NCBI GenBank assembly: GCA_019894955.1
Contig: JAGXNQ010000013.1
Span: 492-32,538, forward strand
Length of the DNA: 32,047 nucleotides
Reading direction: 5' to 3'
Source: Promethearchaeota archaeon
GTDB lineage: Archaea; Asgardarchaeota; Lokiarchaeia; Sigyniarchaeales; SOKP01
Numbering within the stretch: the first letter of the stretch is position 1; every line of letters starts with the position of its first letter. Below the pieces are notes generated by a model, which did not search any database, had not been told where the DNA came from, and saw only the letters and a program-made list of their open reading frames with translations. The position numbers and the translations under genes are program-made. Below, piece after piece: positions 1 through 8,218 of this stretch.

Positions 1-1320
1 CTTCCTATTCTTCCTGCTTTAGAAATCGTTTATTGGCCTGCTGTGGTAGATTTTAAGCATAGCTCTTTAGAAGAAAGAGAAGATGGAAGTATAGTTGTAG
101 GTTTTCTTGAAGGTGTTGCACGAACAAAACAAGACACAGAAAATGCAAAATTAATGAGGAAAAAATGTAAGATTATTGTTGCAATCGGAGCATGTTCCTG
201 CTATGGAAGTGTAAAAGGTCTGGCAAATTTGTTTGATAAAGACGAATTAATAAGAAGAAAATTTATGGAAACCGAATCTATTACTGACGAAAATCCTCAG
301 GAGCCAACTCAACACGTTCCCGGTATTGAAGATTATATTGTAAATATAAAGGATATCATTGAAGTAGACGTATTTATTCCAGGATGTCCTCCCACTACCG
401 AAAATATTATTGCTGCCATATCTTACCTTCTCACACTTGTAGCTGAAGGTCCAAAATCACTTGATAAAAATAAATCAGTGTGTGAAAATTGCGATTTATT
501 CAAAGAAGGATGTTTTCTAGATGATGGAAAGCTATGTTATGGATCTATAACTGCAGGTGGTTGTGAGCTAATGTGTCCAAATCAAGGAGATTATTGTTAT
601 GGATGTTTTAGAGCAACAAATAAACCAGGAGAAAAAGTAGATCAACTAAAAAATATGCTTCTTGGCATAGAGGAACTAACGGATGATGTCGGAGCGAATT
701 TACAACATTTTCTTGACGTTTATTTAGGATCTTCAAACATTGCTAATTTTTATTTCAGAGGTGACTTACTTCAGAGATTAGCATATGAACCCGATAGTTT
801 TAAAGTAAAAGAAATAGAAACAAAGAATGGTCCTAAGCTTATTCTGGATGTTGCACCTACAGGAACAGAAGTATCAGACGAATTAGTAGGTCTAGCATTA
901 TATCTTCTTAAAAATGATCCTAAATTTAAATTTAGCTCAAAAACAGTGTGCAGTCATTGTGATCGAGATATTGTAGATAAAGTACCGACAGATCTTAAGC
1001 GTGATTATGTTGGTTTACCTAACACTGAAACTTGTTTTTTAGAACAGGGATATATTTGTTTAGGGCCTGTCACTCAAGCGGGATGTGGAACTATATGCCC
1101 AAATAATGCCAATGCACCCTGCCTTGGTTGTTATGGTGCTCCAATGGGCATCAAAGACCAAGGAGCAAAATTCATTAGCACATTAGGAGCATTATGTGCT
1201 GACAAGGACCCAAGTGAACTTATTAATTCAATAAAAGATCCTGCAGGATTGTTCAATAGATTCACAGTAGCTGATAGTACCTTAGGACACAGATTTCATG
1301 ATAAAATGGAGAAAGAATAA
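1..1320 (+). CDS. mvhG: F420-non-reducing [NiFe]-hydrogenase small subunit (MvhG-like), 5' partial
   Basis: The frame is open from base 1, so the start and the N-terminal proximal-cluster CxxC lie outside the window; the first visible residues (LPILPALEIVYWPAVVD) already fit the family. Visible small-subunit motifs are GACSCYGSVKGLANLF and the GCPPTTENI motif after VDVFIP. In this family the subunit passes electrons from the NiFe site through [4Fe-4S] clusters, in group 3c enzymes to MvhD/HdrA. The C-terminal 8-cysteine cluster module (CxxC ... CFLEQGYICLGP ... GCG ... CP ... PCLGC) is present at about 949-1146. A shorter, related 8-Cys module lies before it at about 481-612. This makes the protein over 100 residues longer than the roughly 300 I expect for MvhG. 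It is followed by hdrB, supporting an Mvh-Hdr module. The family is secure; the MvhG versus other group 3 assignment is less so. Confidence 0.85.
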   Translation, partial: LPILPALEIVYWPAVVDFKHSSLEEREDGSIVVGFLEGVARTKQDTENAKLMRKKCKIIVAIGACSCYGSVKGLANLFDKDELIRRKFMETESITDENPQEPTQHVPGIEDYIVNIKDIIEVDVFIPGCPPTTENIIAAISYLLTLVAEGPKSLDKNKSVCENCDLFKEGCFLDDGKLCYGSITAGGCELMCPNQGDYCYGCFRATNKPGEKVDQLKNMLLGIEELTDDVGANLQHFLDVYLGSSNIANFYFRGDLLQRLAYEPDSFKVKEIETKNGPKLILDVAPTGTEVSDELVGLALYLLKNDPKFKFSSKTVCSHCDRDIVDKVPTDLKRDYVGLPNTETCFLEQGYICLGPVTQAGCGTICPNNANAPCLGCYGAPMGIKDQGAKFISTLGALCADKDPSELINSIKDPAGLFNRFTVADSTLGHRFHDKMEKE

Positions 1321-1356
1321 AACACCTATTTAGTTTCAATTTTATATTAACTATAA

Positions 1357-1364
1357 TTATATAC
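1357..1364 (+). promoter_or_regulatory. TATA-like box upstream of hdrB
   Basis: TTATATAC lies about 32 bases before the hdrB ATG in a 75-base gap. This is the spacing expected for an archaeal promoter giving a nearly leaderless mRNA, so hdrB may be transcribed on its own as well as by read-through. Prediction by eye only. Confidence 0.3.
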
Positions 1365-1395
1365 AATAATAATAAGAAAAAAAAAGTTGAAAAGC

Positions 1396-2286
1396 ATGGC
1401 TAAAACAGAAGAATTTAAACTTTTCCCCGGATGCACGATCGGGAATAGAATCCCTTTCATTGAAGCAAGTGCGCGTAAAGTTTTCGATAAATTAGGCATT
1501 AAGACATCTGATGCCGATTTTGCTTGTTGTCCGGATCCCGTTGGCTTCAATTCAGTTGATCACGAAAGTTGGTTATCAATGGGTGCTCGAAATCTTACCA
1601 TTGCTGAGGAAGAATCAAAAGACATTGTCTCGTTATGCAACGGCTGCTTTCAAACACTTAAAGCCGTAAATCATGAATTAAAACATAACAGTCATATACG
1701 TGAAAAGATAAATGCTAATTTAAAACTTATAAATCGTGAATATAAAGGAATAATTAATGTAAAGCATTTTGTGGAGGTTTTACACGATCTCGGTGCAGAA
1801 AAAATTAAAGAACACGTCACTCACGATTTTTCAAGCTTGAAAGTCGCGTGTCATACTGGATGTCACTATAATAGACCGTCGGAAATCATGCAAACTGATG
1901 ATCCAATGGAACCAGTAAAGCTGCGAGAGTTAGTAGAAGCAACAGGCGCTACTATTGTTGATTATACCGAAGAAATGCTTTGTTGTGGTTCAGGAGTAGG
2001 GAATGTTGAAGAAGCACCCTCAATGCAAATATTATCTAACAAATTTAAAAGTGCAATAGGAGCGGGAGCTGAAGCATTTATCGTAATTTGTCCAGCTTGT
2101 TTTCAACAAATGGATACCAACCAAAAAAAAGCAGGAACACAATCAAATAGTGAATTCAAAATACCAATTCTATACTTAACTGAATTAATGGCATTATCTT
2201 TCGGTGTTAATCCAGATGATATTGGATTAAAATTCCATAGAGCGCGCCCAACAGAATTATTAGTAAAGCTTGGTCTCACACAATAA
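1396..2286 (+). CDS. hdrB: CoB-CoM heterodisulfide reductase-type subunit B (HdrB)
   Basis: Two CCG domains are complete. The first has Cys in FPGC, then ACC and CNGC; the second has GCH, then LCCGSG and CPAC. These ligate the two non-cubane [4Fe-4S] clusters that reduce a disulfide in HdrB. The length (about 296 residues) is normal. A TTG at 1387 extends the frame by three codons, but the ATG at 1396 gives the usual start (MAKTEEFKLFPGC). It sits downstream of the hydrogenase small subunit, as in cytoplasmic MvhADG-HdrABC complexes that couple H2 oxidation to ferredoxin and disulfide reduction by flavin-based bifurcation. The substrate in a non-methanogen is unknown. HdrA and HdrC are not in the window. 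Confidence 0.9.
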   Translation: MAKTEEFKLFPGCTIGNRIPFIEASARKVFDKLGIKTSDADFACCPDPVGFNSVDHESWLSMGARNLTIAEEESKDIVSLCNGCFQTLKAVNHELKHNSHIREKINANLKLINREYKGIINVKHFVEVLHDLGAEKIKEHVTHDFSSLKVACHTGCHYNRPSEIMQTDDPMEPVKLRELVEATGATIVDYTEEMLCCGSGVGNVEEAPSMQILSNKFKSAIGAGAEAFIVICPACFQQMDTNQKKAGTQSNSEFKIPILYLTELMALSFGVNPDDIGLKFHRARPTELLVKLGLTQ

Positions 2287-2355
2287 ACTATTTTATTACC
2301 TTTATTAATTTTTAATTATTTATCAATAGAAGTTATACAGAAACCAATTTCCTAA

Positions 2356-2364
2356 TTATAAATA
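2356..2364 (+). promoter_or_regulatory. TATA-like box for haloalkane dehalogenase gene
   Basis: TTATAAATA lies about 37 bases before the ATG at 2401. The same nonamer occurs upstream of the beta-helix gene at 13012, so it looks like the local promoter consensus. The expected transcript start, about 25 bases downstream, would leave only a short leader. Confidence 0.4.
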
Positions 2365-2400
2365 CAGCACGATAACAAAATAATTTTAAAATTGAGCATG

Positions 2401-3306
2401 ATGATTGGAGTAGTAAGAACTCCCGAAGTTCGGTTTGAAAATCTTCCTGGATTTCCCTATAAACCAAATTATATTGAGAACCTTAATGGATATAATCAAT
2501 TGAGGATGCATTATGTTGATGAAGGATCCAACGGTTCTAACAAAACTTATCTATGTTTACACGGTCAACCCACATGGAGTTATTTATATCGAAAAATGAT
2601 CCCTGTATTTTTAGAAGATAATGGGAGAGTAATCGTTCCAGATTTTTTTGGATTTGGTAGATCTGATAAACCAGTAGATGATGAGATTTATACCTTTGAT
2701 TTTCATCGAAATTTTTTAATTGAATTCATCAAACGATTAGATCTCACCAATATAACTCTTGTTTGTCAAGATTGGGGAGGGATCCTAGGACTTACATTAC
2801 CAATGGAAATGCCTGAAAAATTTTCCAGACTTATTCTAATGAATACTGCAATCGCAACTGGAGATTATAAAATATCCGCAGGATTTCAAGCTTTTAGAGA
2901 TTGGGTTAATAAAACTCCAGATATTGAAGTAGGACGTTTAATGAAAAGAGCTGTATCTATTTTAACACGAGAAGAAGCTGCAGCATATGATGCTCCTTTT
3001 CCAGATGCAACATATAAAGCAGGTGTCCGAAGGTTCCCTAACTTGGTAGCGACGGATTTTGATGATCTTGGTGCTGAAATTGGCCGGCAAGCTCGTGATT
3101 GGTTTAAAAATCAATGGAATGGTCAAGCATTCATGGCAATTGGAATGCAGGATCCAGTTCTTGGTTCACCCATAATGAAGATATTGCATAAAATGATACC
3201 TGGATGTTCCAAACCAATGAGACTAAGAGAAGCTGGGCATTTTACTCAAGAATGGGGAGAAAAAATCGCACTTAGTGCAATAGATTATTTCAAGCTAGGA
3301 GGGTAA
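2401..3306 (+). CDS. dhmA: haloalkane dehalogenase, DhlA-like (HLD-I subfamily)
   Basis: An alpha/beta-hydrolase of 301 residues whose N-terminus (VVRTPEVRFENLPGFPYKP) is typical of haloalkane dehalogenases. Numbered from the ATG at 2401, the catalytic set is visible: HGQPTW oxyanion region, nucleophile Asp124 in CQDWGG with halide-binding Trp125, acid Asp251 in GMQD, and base His280 in AGHF. The cap carries a Trp at 168 and the DhlA-like stretch AAYDAPFPDATYKAGVRRFP, which points to subfamily HLD-I. The enzyme hydrolyses carbon-halogen bonds to an alcohol plus halide without cofactors. Starts at 2392 (TTG) and 2398 are possible; 2401 matches relatives best. The next gene starts 10 bases after its stop, so the two are probably co-transcribed. 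The physiological substrate is unknown. Confidence 0.88.
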   Translation: MIGVVRTPEVRFENLPGFPYKPNYIENLNGYNQLRMHYVDEGSNGSNKTYLCLHGQPTWSYLYRKMIPVFLEDNGRVIVPDFFGFGRSDKPVDDEIYTFDFHRNFLIEFIKRLDLTNITLVCQDWGGILGLTLPMEMPEKFSRLILMNTAIATGDYKISAGFQAFRDWVNKTPDIEVGRLMKRAVSILTREEAAAYDAPFPDATYKAGVRRFPNLVATDFDDLGAEIGRQARDWFKNQWNGQAFMAIGMQDPVLGSPIMKILHKMIPGCSKPMRLREAGHFTQEWGEKIALSAIDYFKLGG

Positions 3307-3316
3307 AAGTTAAGAA

Positions 3317-3877
3317 ATGGCCTTTAATTTTAAAAATCCATCCAAGTTATTTGCGTGGTTCTATTCCTTATTTTGTCCTGTTTATGGAAGAACATTATAC
3401 AAGGAGTTATTAAAAGCATTAGACTTAAATGGAAGTGAATCGGTTTTAGATTTTGGTAGTGGAGCTGGAATTTTAGCGAAAAAGATTATTAAAAATTTAT
3501 CAAATGATGGTAAACTAACTTGTTTAGATTTATCTGAAGCCTTTTTGAATAAGGTTCGAAAAAAGTTACGTAAGAATACAAATGTGAACTTCTTATTAGG
3601 CGATATACGAGAGATGGACATTCCATCTGATTCATTTGATAAAATTCTTATTACTTGGGTAATTCATCATATAGAAGAAGAACAAAGACTTGGTTTGGTG
3701 GGAAGCATTGCAGATACATTAAAAGCTGATGGTAAAATTTATGTTATAGAATATTTAACTCCCCCCCACGGAATTTCTGAGGAGATATTATTCGAGCTTT
3801 TTAATGGGATGGGATTATCTGAAAGAATGGTATATCAAAGGAAAAATACAGCTATATTTGAATTTAGAAGAGCTTAA
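3317..3877 (+). CDS. class I SAM-dependent methyltransferase
   Basis: A short (186 residue) Rossmann methyltransferase. Motif I is VLDFGSGAGILAKKI, the acidic end of strand beta2 is CLDLS, and motif IV/post-I is DKILITWVIHHIEE, as in UbiE/COQ5-type enzymes. It starts 10 bases after the dehalogenase gene, and a GGAGGG at 3298-3303 inside the end of that gene can serve as SD, although the 13-base spacing is long. The methyl acceptor cannot be told from sequence. The pairing with a dehalogenase may be operonic only. It ends one base from the convergent methylthiotransferase gene. Confidence 0.8.
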   Translation: MAFNFKNPSKLFAWFYSLFCPVYGRTLYKELLKALDLNGSESVLDFGSGAGILAKKIIKNLSNDGKLTCLDLSEAFLNKVRKKLRKNTNVNFLLGDIREMDIPSDSFDKILITWVIHHIEEEQRLGLVGSIADTLKADGKIYVIEYLTPPHGISEEILFELFNGMGLSERMVYQRKNTAIFEFRRA

Positions 3878-3878
3878 A

Positions 3879-5195
3879 TTAATCGATAATTTGAGCATTT
3901 AAATTAAAACCATCAATATCATTAATCCTAACCATAGCAAATGTACCTAATTTGCCATTAAATTTATCTATAAAGATATTTTTATATGCAAAATTCCTCC
4001 CGAAAGTTTGATTTTTCCCAGTTCCAGTGTGGAGTGCTAATACCTTGCCTTCCCAGTTTTTCCATTTATCATTTAGGTTTGATAAAGAATCTCTAAAAAC
4101 ATTTGAAAGTTCTATTGAGCGCTTTTTTATTTCCCTACTATTTACTTGTATCATTTTTTTTGCTTTCGTTCCAGGTCTTGGTGTGAACTTCGAAATATTT
4201 AAAATCTCTGGTTTTAACCATCGAATTAAATCAATTGTATCTTGAAAATCATCCTTAGTTTCACCAGGGAATCCACAAATTATATCTGTTGATATGGTAA
4301 GGTATGGAAGTTTTTCTCTTAAAATCTTCAGTTTTTCTTTTATATCTCCCATGGTATAGGGGCGATTCATTAGTTTCAGGACATCATCGCTTCCAGATTG
4401 TATGGGCACATGTAGAAATTGATATACATTTTTTAATCCGTAAATGGATAATAATTGCTCATATTCATCAATCAAAAATTTAGGATTTAACATTCCAACT
4501 CGTAAGAAGAATTGAAAGTCAAGGTTAGTAATGGATTGCACTAAATCTTGCAGAGAAGTATTGCCATGGTTGTAAGTACTGCAATCTTGTGAAGTTAGGT
4601 ATACCTGTTTAATCCCTTGTTTTAATTGATATTCCACGTTTTTAACAATACTTTCTGGATCGTAACAATTCAATCTTCCTCTCGCATTTTTCACGCAACA
4701 ATAAGTGCACGCACCTAAGCAACCCTCTGAGATGGGAACAATGCCAGTTATTTTCCCTTCTAGATCATCAATAAGATATTTTGATTTGTCAATTGATTTC
4801 TTCGATGGAACAAATATATTTCTGTTTCCAACTTTAATTTGTTCAATAATAGAGGGAATTTCTTCAAAATTATCTAAATCAAGTATGGCTGAATAATTTG
4901 GAACTAATCGTTCAATGAGTTCAAAATAATTATCCCCTACATATGGTAAGCATCCCGCAATAATGATGTTTTTTTCCTTATTCTCTTGATAAGCAGAATA
5001 TAATTCTTTCAGCCTCTCTTTAATTTTATTCTCCGTTTGTTGTTTAACAGCACATGTATTAATTATAATGAACTGAGCTTCTGAGATAGATGTAGGAATG
5101 TAGTTGTTATCTTTTAAAATCTTGGAAATGATCTGGGAATCAGCCTTATTAGAAGCACATCCATAAGTTTCGATATAAAAGGAATTTTGAATCAT
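3879..5195 (-). CDS. radical SAM tRNA methylthiotransferase, MiaB-like (e-MtaB/CDKAL1 type)
   Basis: 438 residues in the MiaB order. The N-terminal UPF0004 domain has Cys in ETYGCASNKADS, INTCAVK and AGCLP. The radical-SAM core has CLGACTYCC, which fits CxxxCxxC, followed by the archaeal/eukaryotic-type VKNARGRL. Core motifs VPIQSGSDDVLKLMNRPYT, STDIICGFPGET and FTPRPGTKA follow, then a C-terminal TRAM-like region. In archaea and eukaryotes this subfamily adds a methylthio group to threonylcarbamoyl-adenosine 37 of tRNA. The ATG at 5195 is the natural start. It is a single gene, convergent with the methyltransferase gene. Confidence 0.9.
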   Translation of the reverse strand: MIQNSFYIETYGCASNKADSQIISKILKDNNYIPTSISEAQFIIINTCAVKQQTENKIKERLKELYSAYQENKEKNIIIAGCLPYVGDNYFELIERLVPNYSAILDLDNFEEIPSIIEQIKVGNRNIFVPSKKSIDKSKYLIDDLEGKITGIVPISEGCLGACTYCCVKNARGRLNCYDPESIVKNVEYQLKQGIKQVYLTSQDCSTYNHGNTSLQDLVQSITNLDFQFFLRVGMLNPKFLIDEYEQLLSIYGLKNVYQFLHVPIQSGSDDVLKLMNRPYTMGDIKEKLKILREKLPYLTISTDIICGFPGETKDDFQDTIDLIRWLKPEILNISKFTPRPGTKAKKMIQVNSREIKKRSIELSNVFRDSLSNLNDKWKNWEGKVLALHTGTGKNQTFGRNFAYKNIFIDKFNGKLGTFAMVRINDIDGFNLNAQIID

Positions 5196-5361
5196 TTTTA
5201 CGTTTGAGATTAAAGAATTAAAGAATTCTAATTAAATAAAAAATGCAAGTAGTAAAAAATTTTGGAATTAATCCCTTAAGAGGATATTAGTAACGTAAAT
5301 TTAATAATATAATAAACAATAAGCTAGTATTAACAATTTAAAGTTATATTGATGGTGAATC

Positions 5362-5811
5362 ATGTCTAAATATGCTTACTGTGATATTTGTAAAAAAGAA
5401 ATTAGCGATCCGACCCGTAAACCCATGGTAACATTTAGAAAAGTACTTTGGGTTCTTGTAATTATCGCTTCTTTAGGTATTGCTGCTATTGCCTTTATAA
5501 TCGTTTATGCTAACAAACCAAAACATTATTGTTCTACTTGCTTTTCCAAATTAAGATATACAAAAGAACCAATTAAAACAAAGGAGCAAGAAGAGAAAGA
5601 AATCACGGCTAATTTATCATCTAAAGAGAAAGTTATGAGAAAAACGGAGAAAGCAAAAGCTAACAGGAAACCAGGGACAAAAAAAGTACTAAAATTAGAT
5701 GATGACGATGAAGAAGAAGATGTAGAGGGGGATACCTTTTGCGAATTTTGCGGGGAAGCAATTTCCTCTTCAGATAAAAGATGCCCCTATTGTCACATCA
5801 AATTAGATTAG
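5362..5811 (+). CDS. small membrane protein with split Cys pairs and a C-terminal zinc ribbon
   Basis: 149 residues, not a family I can name. It has CxxC at residues 8-11, one hydrophobic segment at about 28-50, a second CxxC at about 57-60, a charged linker with an acidic run, then a C-terminal zinc ribbon (CEFCGE and CPYCH). The last pair is a typical four-Cys zinc ribbon. The first two pairs would make a second zinc site only if the hydrophobic segment is a hairpin or is not membrane-spanning. The gene ends with TAG, showing that TAG is used as a stop here. A 166-base AT-rich gap precedes it. Confidence 0.7.
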   Translation: MSKYAYCDICKKEISDPTRKPMVTFRKVLWVLVIIASLGIAAIAFIIVYANKPKHYCSTCFSKLRYTKEPIKTKEQEEKEITANLSSKEKVMRKTEKAKANRKPGTKKVLKLDDDDEEEDVEGDTFCEFCGEAISSSDKRCPYCHIKLD

Positions 5812-5877
5812 TAATATCTATTTATTTATTTCATTTTTATTCAGACCACTACTTATATTAACTATCAGGTAAGACAT

Positions 5878-5946
5878 ATGAGTGTTGAATTATACTACTT
5901 TTCTGGTACGGGAAATAGTATTCCTATAGCGAGAGAATCAAGATAA
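5878..5946 (+). pseudogene. N-terminal remnant of a flavodoxin-like (EFR1-type) gene
   Basis: An ATG is followed by 22 codons reading MSVELYYFSGTGNSIPIARE, then TAA. This is the first beta strand and the FMN phosphate-binding loop (FSGTGNS) of flavodoxin/EFR1-family proteins, which are normally well over 150 residues. The frame two bases later stays open for about 100 more bases but shows no clear flavodoxin motif. It fills part of the 299-base gap 5812-6110, which otherwise holds only AT-rich sequence and the promoter and SD of the next gene. The motif is distinctive but short, so chance cannot be fully excluded. Confidence 0.5.
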
Positions 5947-6110
5947 TCGAAAAAAATTATGGAGATTTTTATATCTTTTTTCAGATTCCTATTTTATTAA
6001 TACACCAACTACATAAAATATATTATATATAAAAAATATCTAAAATAAATAGAATTATTATATTCGAAATTCTTAAATAATTTCAATTTTAAATTTAAGA
6101 GGAAATTAAT

Positions 6111-6881
6111 ATGGCAAGAAAAGCTAGGCGAGCACCAAAAAAACCGTTTAATCCACTAGAAGTTTATAGTACTTGGGATCTTAGGATAGCAAAATCCATA
6201 TATTATGGAATCATCCTTGCTTCCATCATCACAATCCTTGGAATCTGGCTGGCAATTATCGGTTGGTTAGTAGAAAGTGGTAGAATCGCTGAAATGTTAA
6301 GTTTAGGAGCAGGTGTCATGGCTTTGATCATAATAGGTATCGTTGCCGGTCATCTATTCCTACTTGTACTTTTTTACACCTTATTCCGAGGAGGAATACT
6401 CAAATTATGCAGGAGACTCTTCAAGGATAGAATGCTAGCGAAAAAATATGAAGATTATACAACTCTCAGGTTGCTGCTTGCAGTGACTTTAATAGTTGTG
6501 TACATGTTCATTATTACCCTGATCGCAATAATTATACCATCATTTTTCTGGAGTTTCATAGCAGGCATTTGGCTTTATATAATCACGCACTTTAACCCTG
6601 GTGAATGGGTGTTATTAGTTGGCGTATTGATGTTTATCATCATTATCCTTATCTACGTAGGTTTCGCCATTTGGAACCATGGAGTCTATTCAGTTCTCAA
6701 GCGCGTTAAAAGAATCGAAGAAGAAGAAGAAATTGACCATGAAATCGAAATTGAAGGATTAAAAGATGCTGATGAAGAAACTCTCATGAAAACATATACA
6801 AAACAGACTGGAAAGAAAGCAGTTTATCGTGGTAAAGAAACTAATGGGTATTTAGCTTGGAAAAAGAAAGTATTAGGATAA
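6111..6881 (+). CDS. four-helix integral membrane protein of unknown function
   Basis: 256 residues with a basic N-terminus (RKARRAPKKP), then hydrophobic segments at about 30-55, 66-93, 118-150 and 163-190, and a soluble acidic C-terminal tail containing EEEEE. No enzymatic motif is evident. The start at 6111 is supported by AGAGGA at 6098-6103, 7 bases upstream. It stands alone: a near-300-base gap lies upstream and a convergent gene downstream. It could be an archaeal-lineage-specific membrane protein; I do not recognise the family. Confidence 0.75.
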   Translation: MARKARRAPKKPFNPLEVYSTWDLRIAKSIYYGIILASIITILGIWLAIIGWLVESGRIAEMLSLGAGVMALIIIGIVAGHLFLLVLFYTLFRGGILKLCRRLFKDRMLAKKYEDYTTLRLLLAVTLIVVYMFIITLIAIIIPSFFWSFIAGIWLYIITHFNPGEWVLLVGVLMFIIIILIYVGFAIWNHGVYSVLKRVKRIEEEEEIDHEIEIEGLKDADEETLMKTYTKQTGKKAVYRGKETNGYLAWKKKVLG

Positions 6882-6900
6882 AAAATTAAAAATAAAAAGA

Positions 6901-6920
6901 TTTTTCATTATTTTTTTTAT
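6901..6920 (+). terminator. T-rich stretch between convergent genes
   Basis: The 43-base gap between the convergent stops at 6881 and 6925 holds T-runs of 5 and 8 on the plus strand. Archaeal transcription commonly ends at such oligo-T runs without a hairpin. Confidence 0.35.
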
Positions 6921-6924
6921 TATA

Positions 6925-7851
6925 TTACCGACGCATCATTCGTGGATTTCTAAAAAGCATGAGTTCTGTTCTTGGCACTTTATATTCTGATGTTCCACTG
7001 GATTTCATCTTCTTATAGTAGTATTTGATTATTTTTTTAGACTCATCCATGAAACCACAAGTAATTCCAAAAAGGATCATGTAATTTCTAAAAGTTTTAT
7101 CTTTTGCATAATCCTTGTTATAAATCTCAATCTCATACTCCTTCTGAATGGGATGTCCGTCTACTCGTGCGATTAAAACATTACCGATGTAAATTTTATA
7201 ATTCCGCCCTGGACCTACTACCCCTTTACAGTGAACCATTTGAAGTTGGTCATCTTTATCTTCAGGTAATAGAGGAAAAGTCCATCGAGAACCTAAGAAT
7301 CTCCATCCTCGATTTATTCGTATTAAATTAATAATACCGGGTACTTGGAAGAAAAATACAGGAGCTGCGTGCTTTATTTCATAACTTTGAATTATGGAAT
7401 GGGCTATACTTAATTCTACACCTCCCTTAAAACCGCCTCCTTTAGGTAAGGAATCCATGGTTTCTTCCATAATAGTAAAAAAACGACAAACTATTCTTTT
7501 GTCTGTGAGAGGTTTTTCCTCCCATTCTTCTTTATTGAATGCAATGACATATTTCTTCTCGCCGTCTATTTCAATAATGCCTTCCATGTCAAAATTCTTG
7601 GAATACCATCTAGTCTTCGCTTGGTACTTAAGTTGTTGGTGAATACCTAGCTCTTCGTCATGAAGTCTCGTTCTCCAGAAATTTACTAGAATATTCATAT
7701 GTACAGTTTTAGATGTGTCAGCTTCTGGTTCTGCTTTTGCAGCTGCTTTTTTTTTAGGCTTTTTTGTCTTTGCAGGTACTGCCCGAGCTTTCTCTTTAGG
7801 TTTTTTTGGTTTCTTCTCTTCAATTTCATCTATTGGATCTTCTTCAGTCAT
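6925..7851 (-). CDS. unknown protein with Lys/Ala-rich N-terminus; possible scramblase/Tubby-like fold
   Basis: About 308 residues. The first 50 are low complexity, rich in Lys, Ala, Glu and Pro, resembling a flexible nucleic-acid- or surface-binding tail. The remainder is globular with many beta-prone stretches. The C-terminal pattern (YKIYIGNVLIARVDG ... YEIEIYNKDYAKD) loosely recalls the beta-strand/helix layout of LURP-one, Tubby C-terminal and scramblase domains. That is only a hunch, without a diagnostic motif. A GTG at 7860 gives three more codons; the ATG at 7851 is the more likely start. No clear SD is seen. Confidence 0.65.
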   Translation of the reverse strand: MTEEDPIDEIEEKKPKKPKEKARAVPAKTKKPKKKAAAKAEPEADTSKTVHMNILVNFWRTRLHDEELGIHQQLKYQAKTRWYSKNFDMEGIIEIDGEKKYVIAFNKEEWEEKPLTDKRIVCRFFTIMEETMDSLPKGGGFKGGVELSIAHSIIQSYEIKHAAPVFFFQVPGIINLIRINRGWRFLGSRWTFPLLPEDKDDQLQMVHCKGVVGPGRNYKIYIGNVLIARVDGHPIQKEYEIEIYNKDYAKDKTFRNYMILFGITCGFMDESKKIIKYYYKKMKSSGTSEYKVPRTELMLFRNPRMMRR

Positions 7852-7973
7852 AAAAATCACTTTTTTTTTATAGAAATTATTCTTGAAGTAGTATATAATT
7901 TTTACTTCTTGAAATTCTTATTAGTTATTAACAAATAATTACTCTTTTAAATTTTTATCCTCTGATCTATAAG

Positions 7974-8216
7974 ATGGAAGAAAAATACAAAAAAATCTTG
8001 GCTTTAATTAAAGAAAATAAAGGTAAAAAATTAACGATTGAAAGAAAATATATACCTGAAATCATACATGATGATGGTTGGCAGATGAATTCTAAAGATG
8101 GCTTGCCAGAATTAACACATCTTACAATAACTACAATTAAATATTGGAAAATTTCAATTAAATATAAAAATGGCTTTTTTTTACTTAATATACCAAAAGA
8201 TTTTTCACTCAAGTGA
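7974..8216 (+). CDS. small hypothetical protein (80 aa)
   Basis: The ATG start falls in an otherwise empty 367-base interval. The product is lysine-rich and soluble, with an N-terminal helix (MEEKYKKILALIKENKGKK) and a beta-prone C-terminal half; no known motif is seen. An 81-residue frame on the opposite strand overlaps it almost completely. I prefer the plus frame because it begins with ATG, has a balanced soluble composition and stops two bases before the convergent nrdJ stop. Unrecognised. Confidence 0.5.
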   Translation: MEEKYKKILALIKENKGKKLTIERKYIPEIIHDDGWQMNSKDGLPELTHLTITTIKYWKISIKYKNGFFLLNIPKDFSLK

Positions 8217-8218
8217 TA

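Noticed and set aside
7967-8212. 81-residue minus-strand frame overlapping the small gene at 7974
   Set aside because: It is the near-exact shadow of the plus frame, rich in Leu/Ile/Ser/Phe as expected from antisense of AT-rich coding sequence; the plus frame has the more natural soluble composition.
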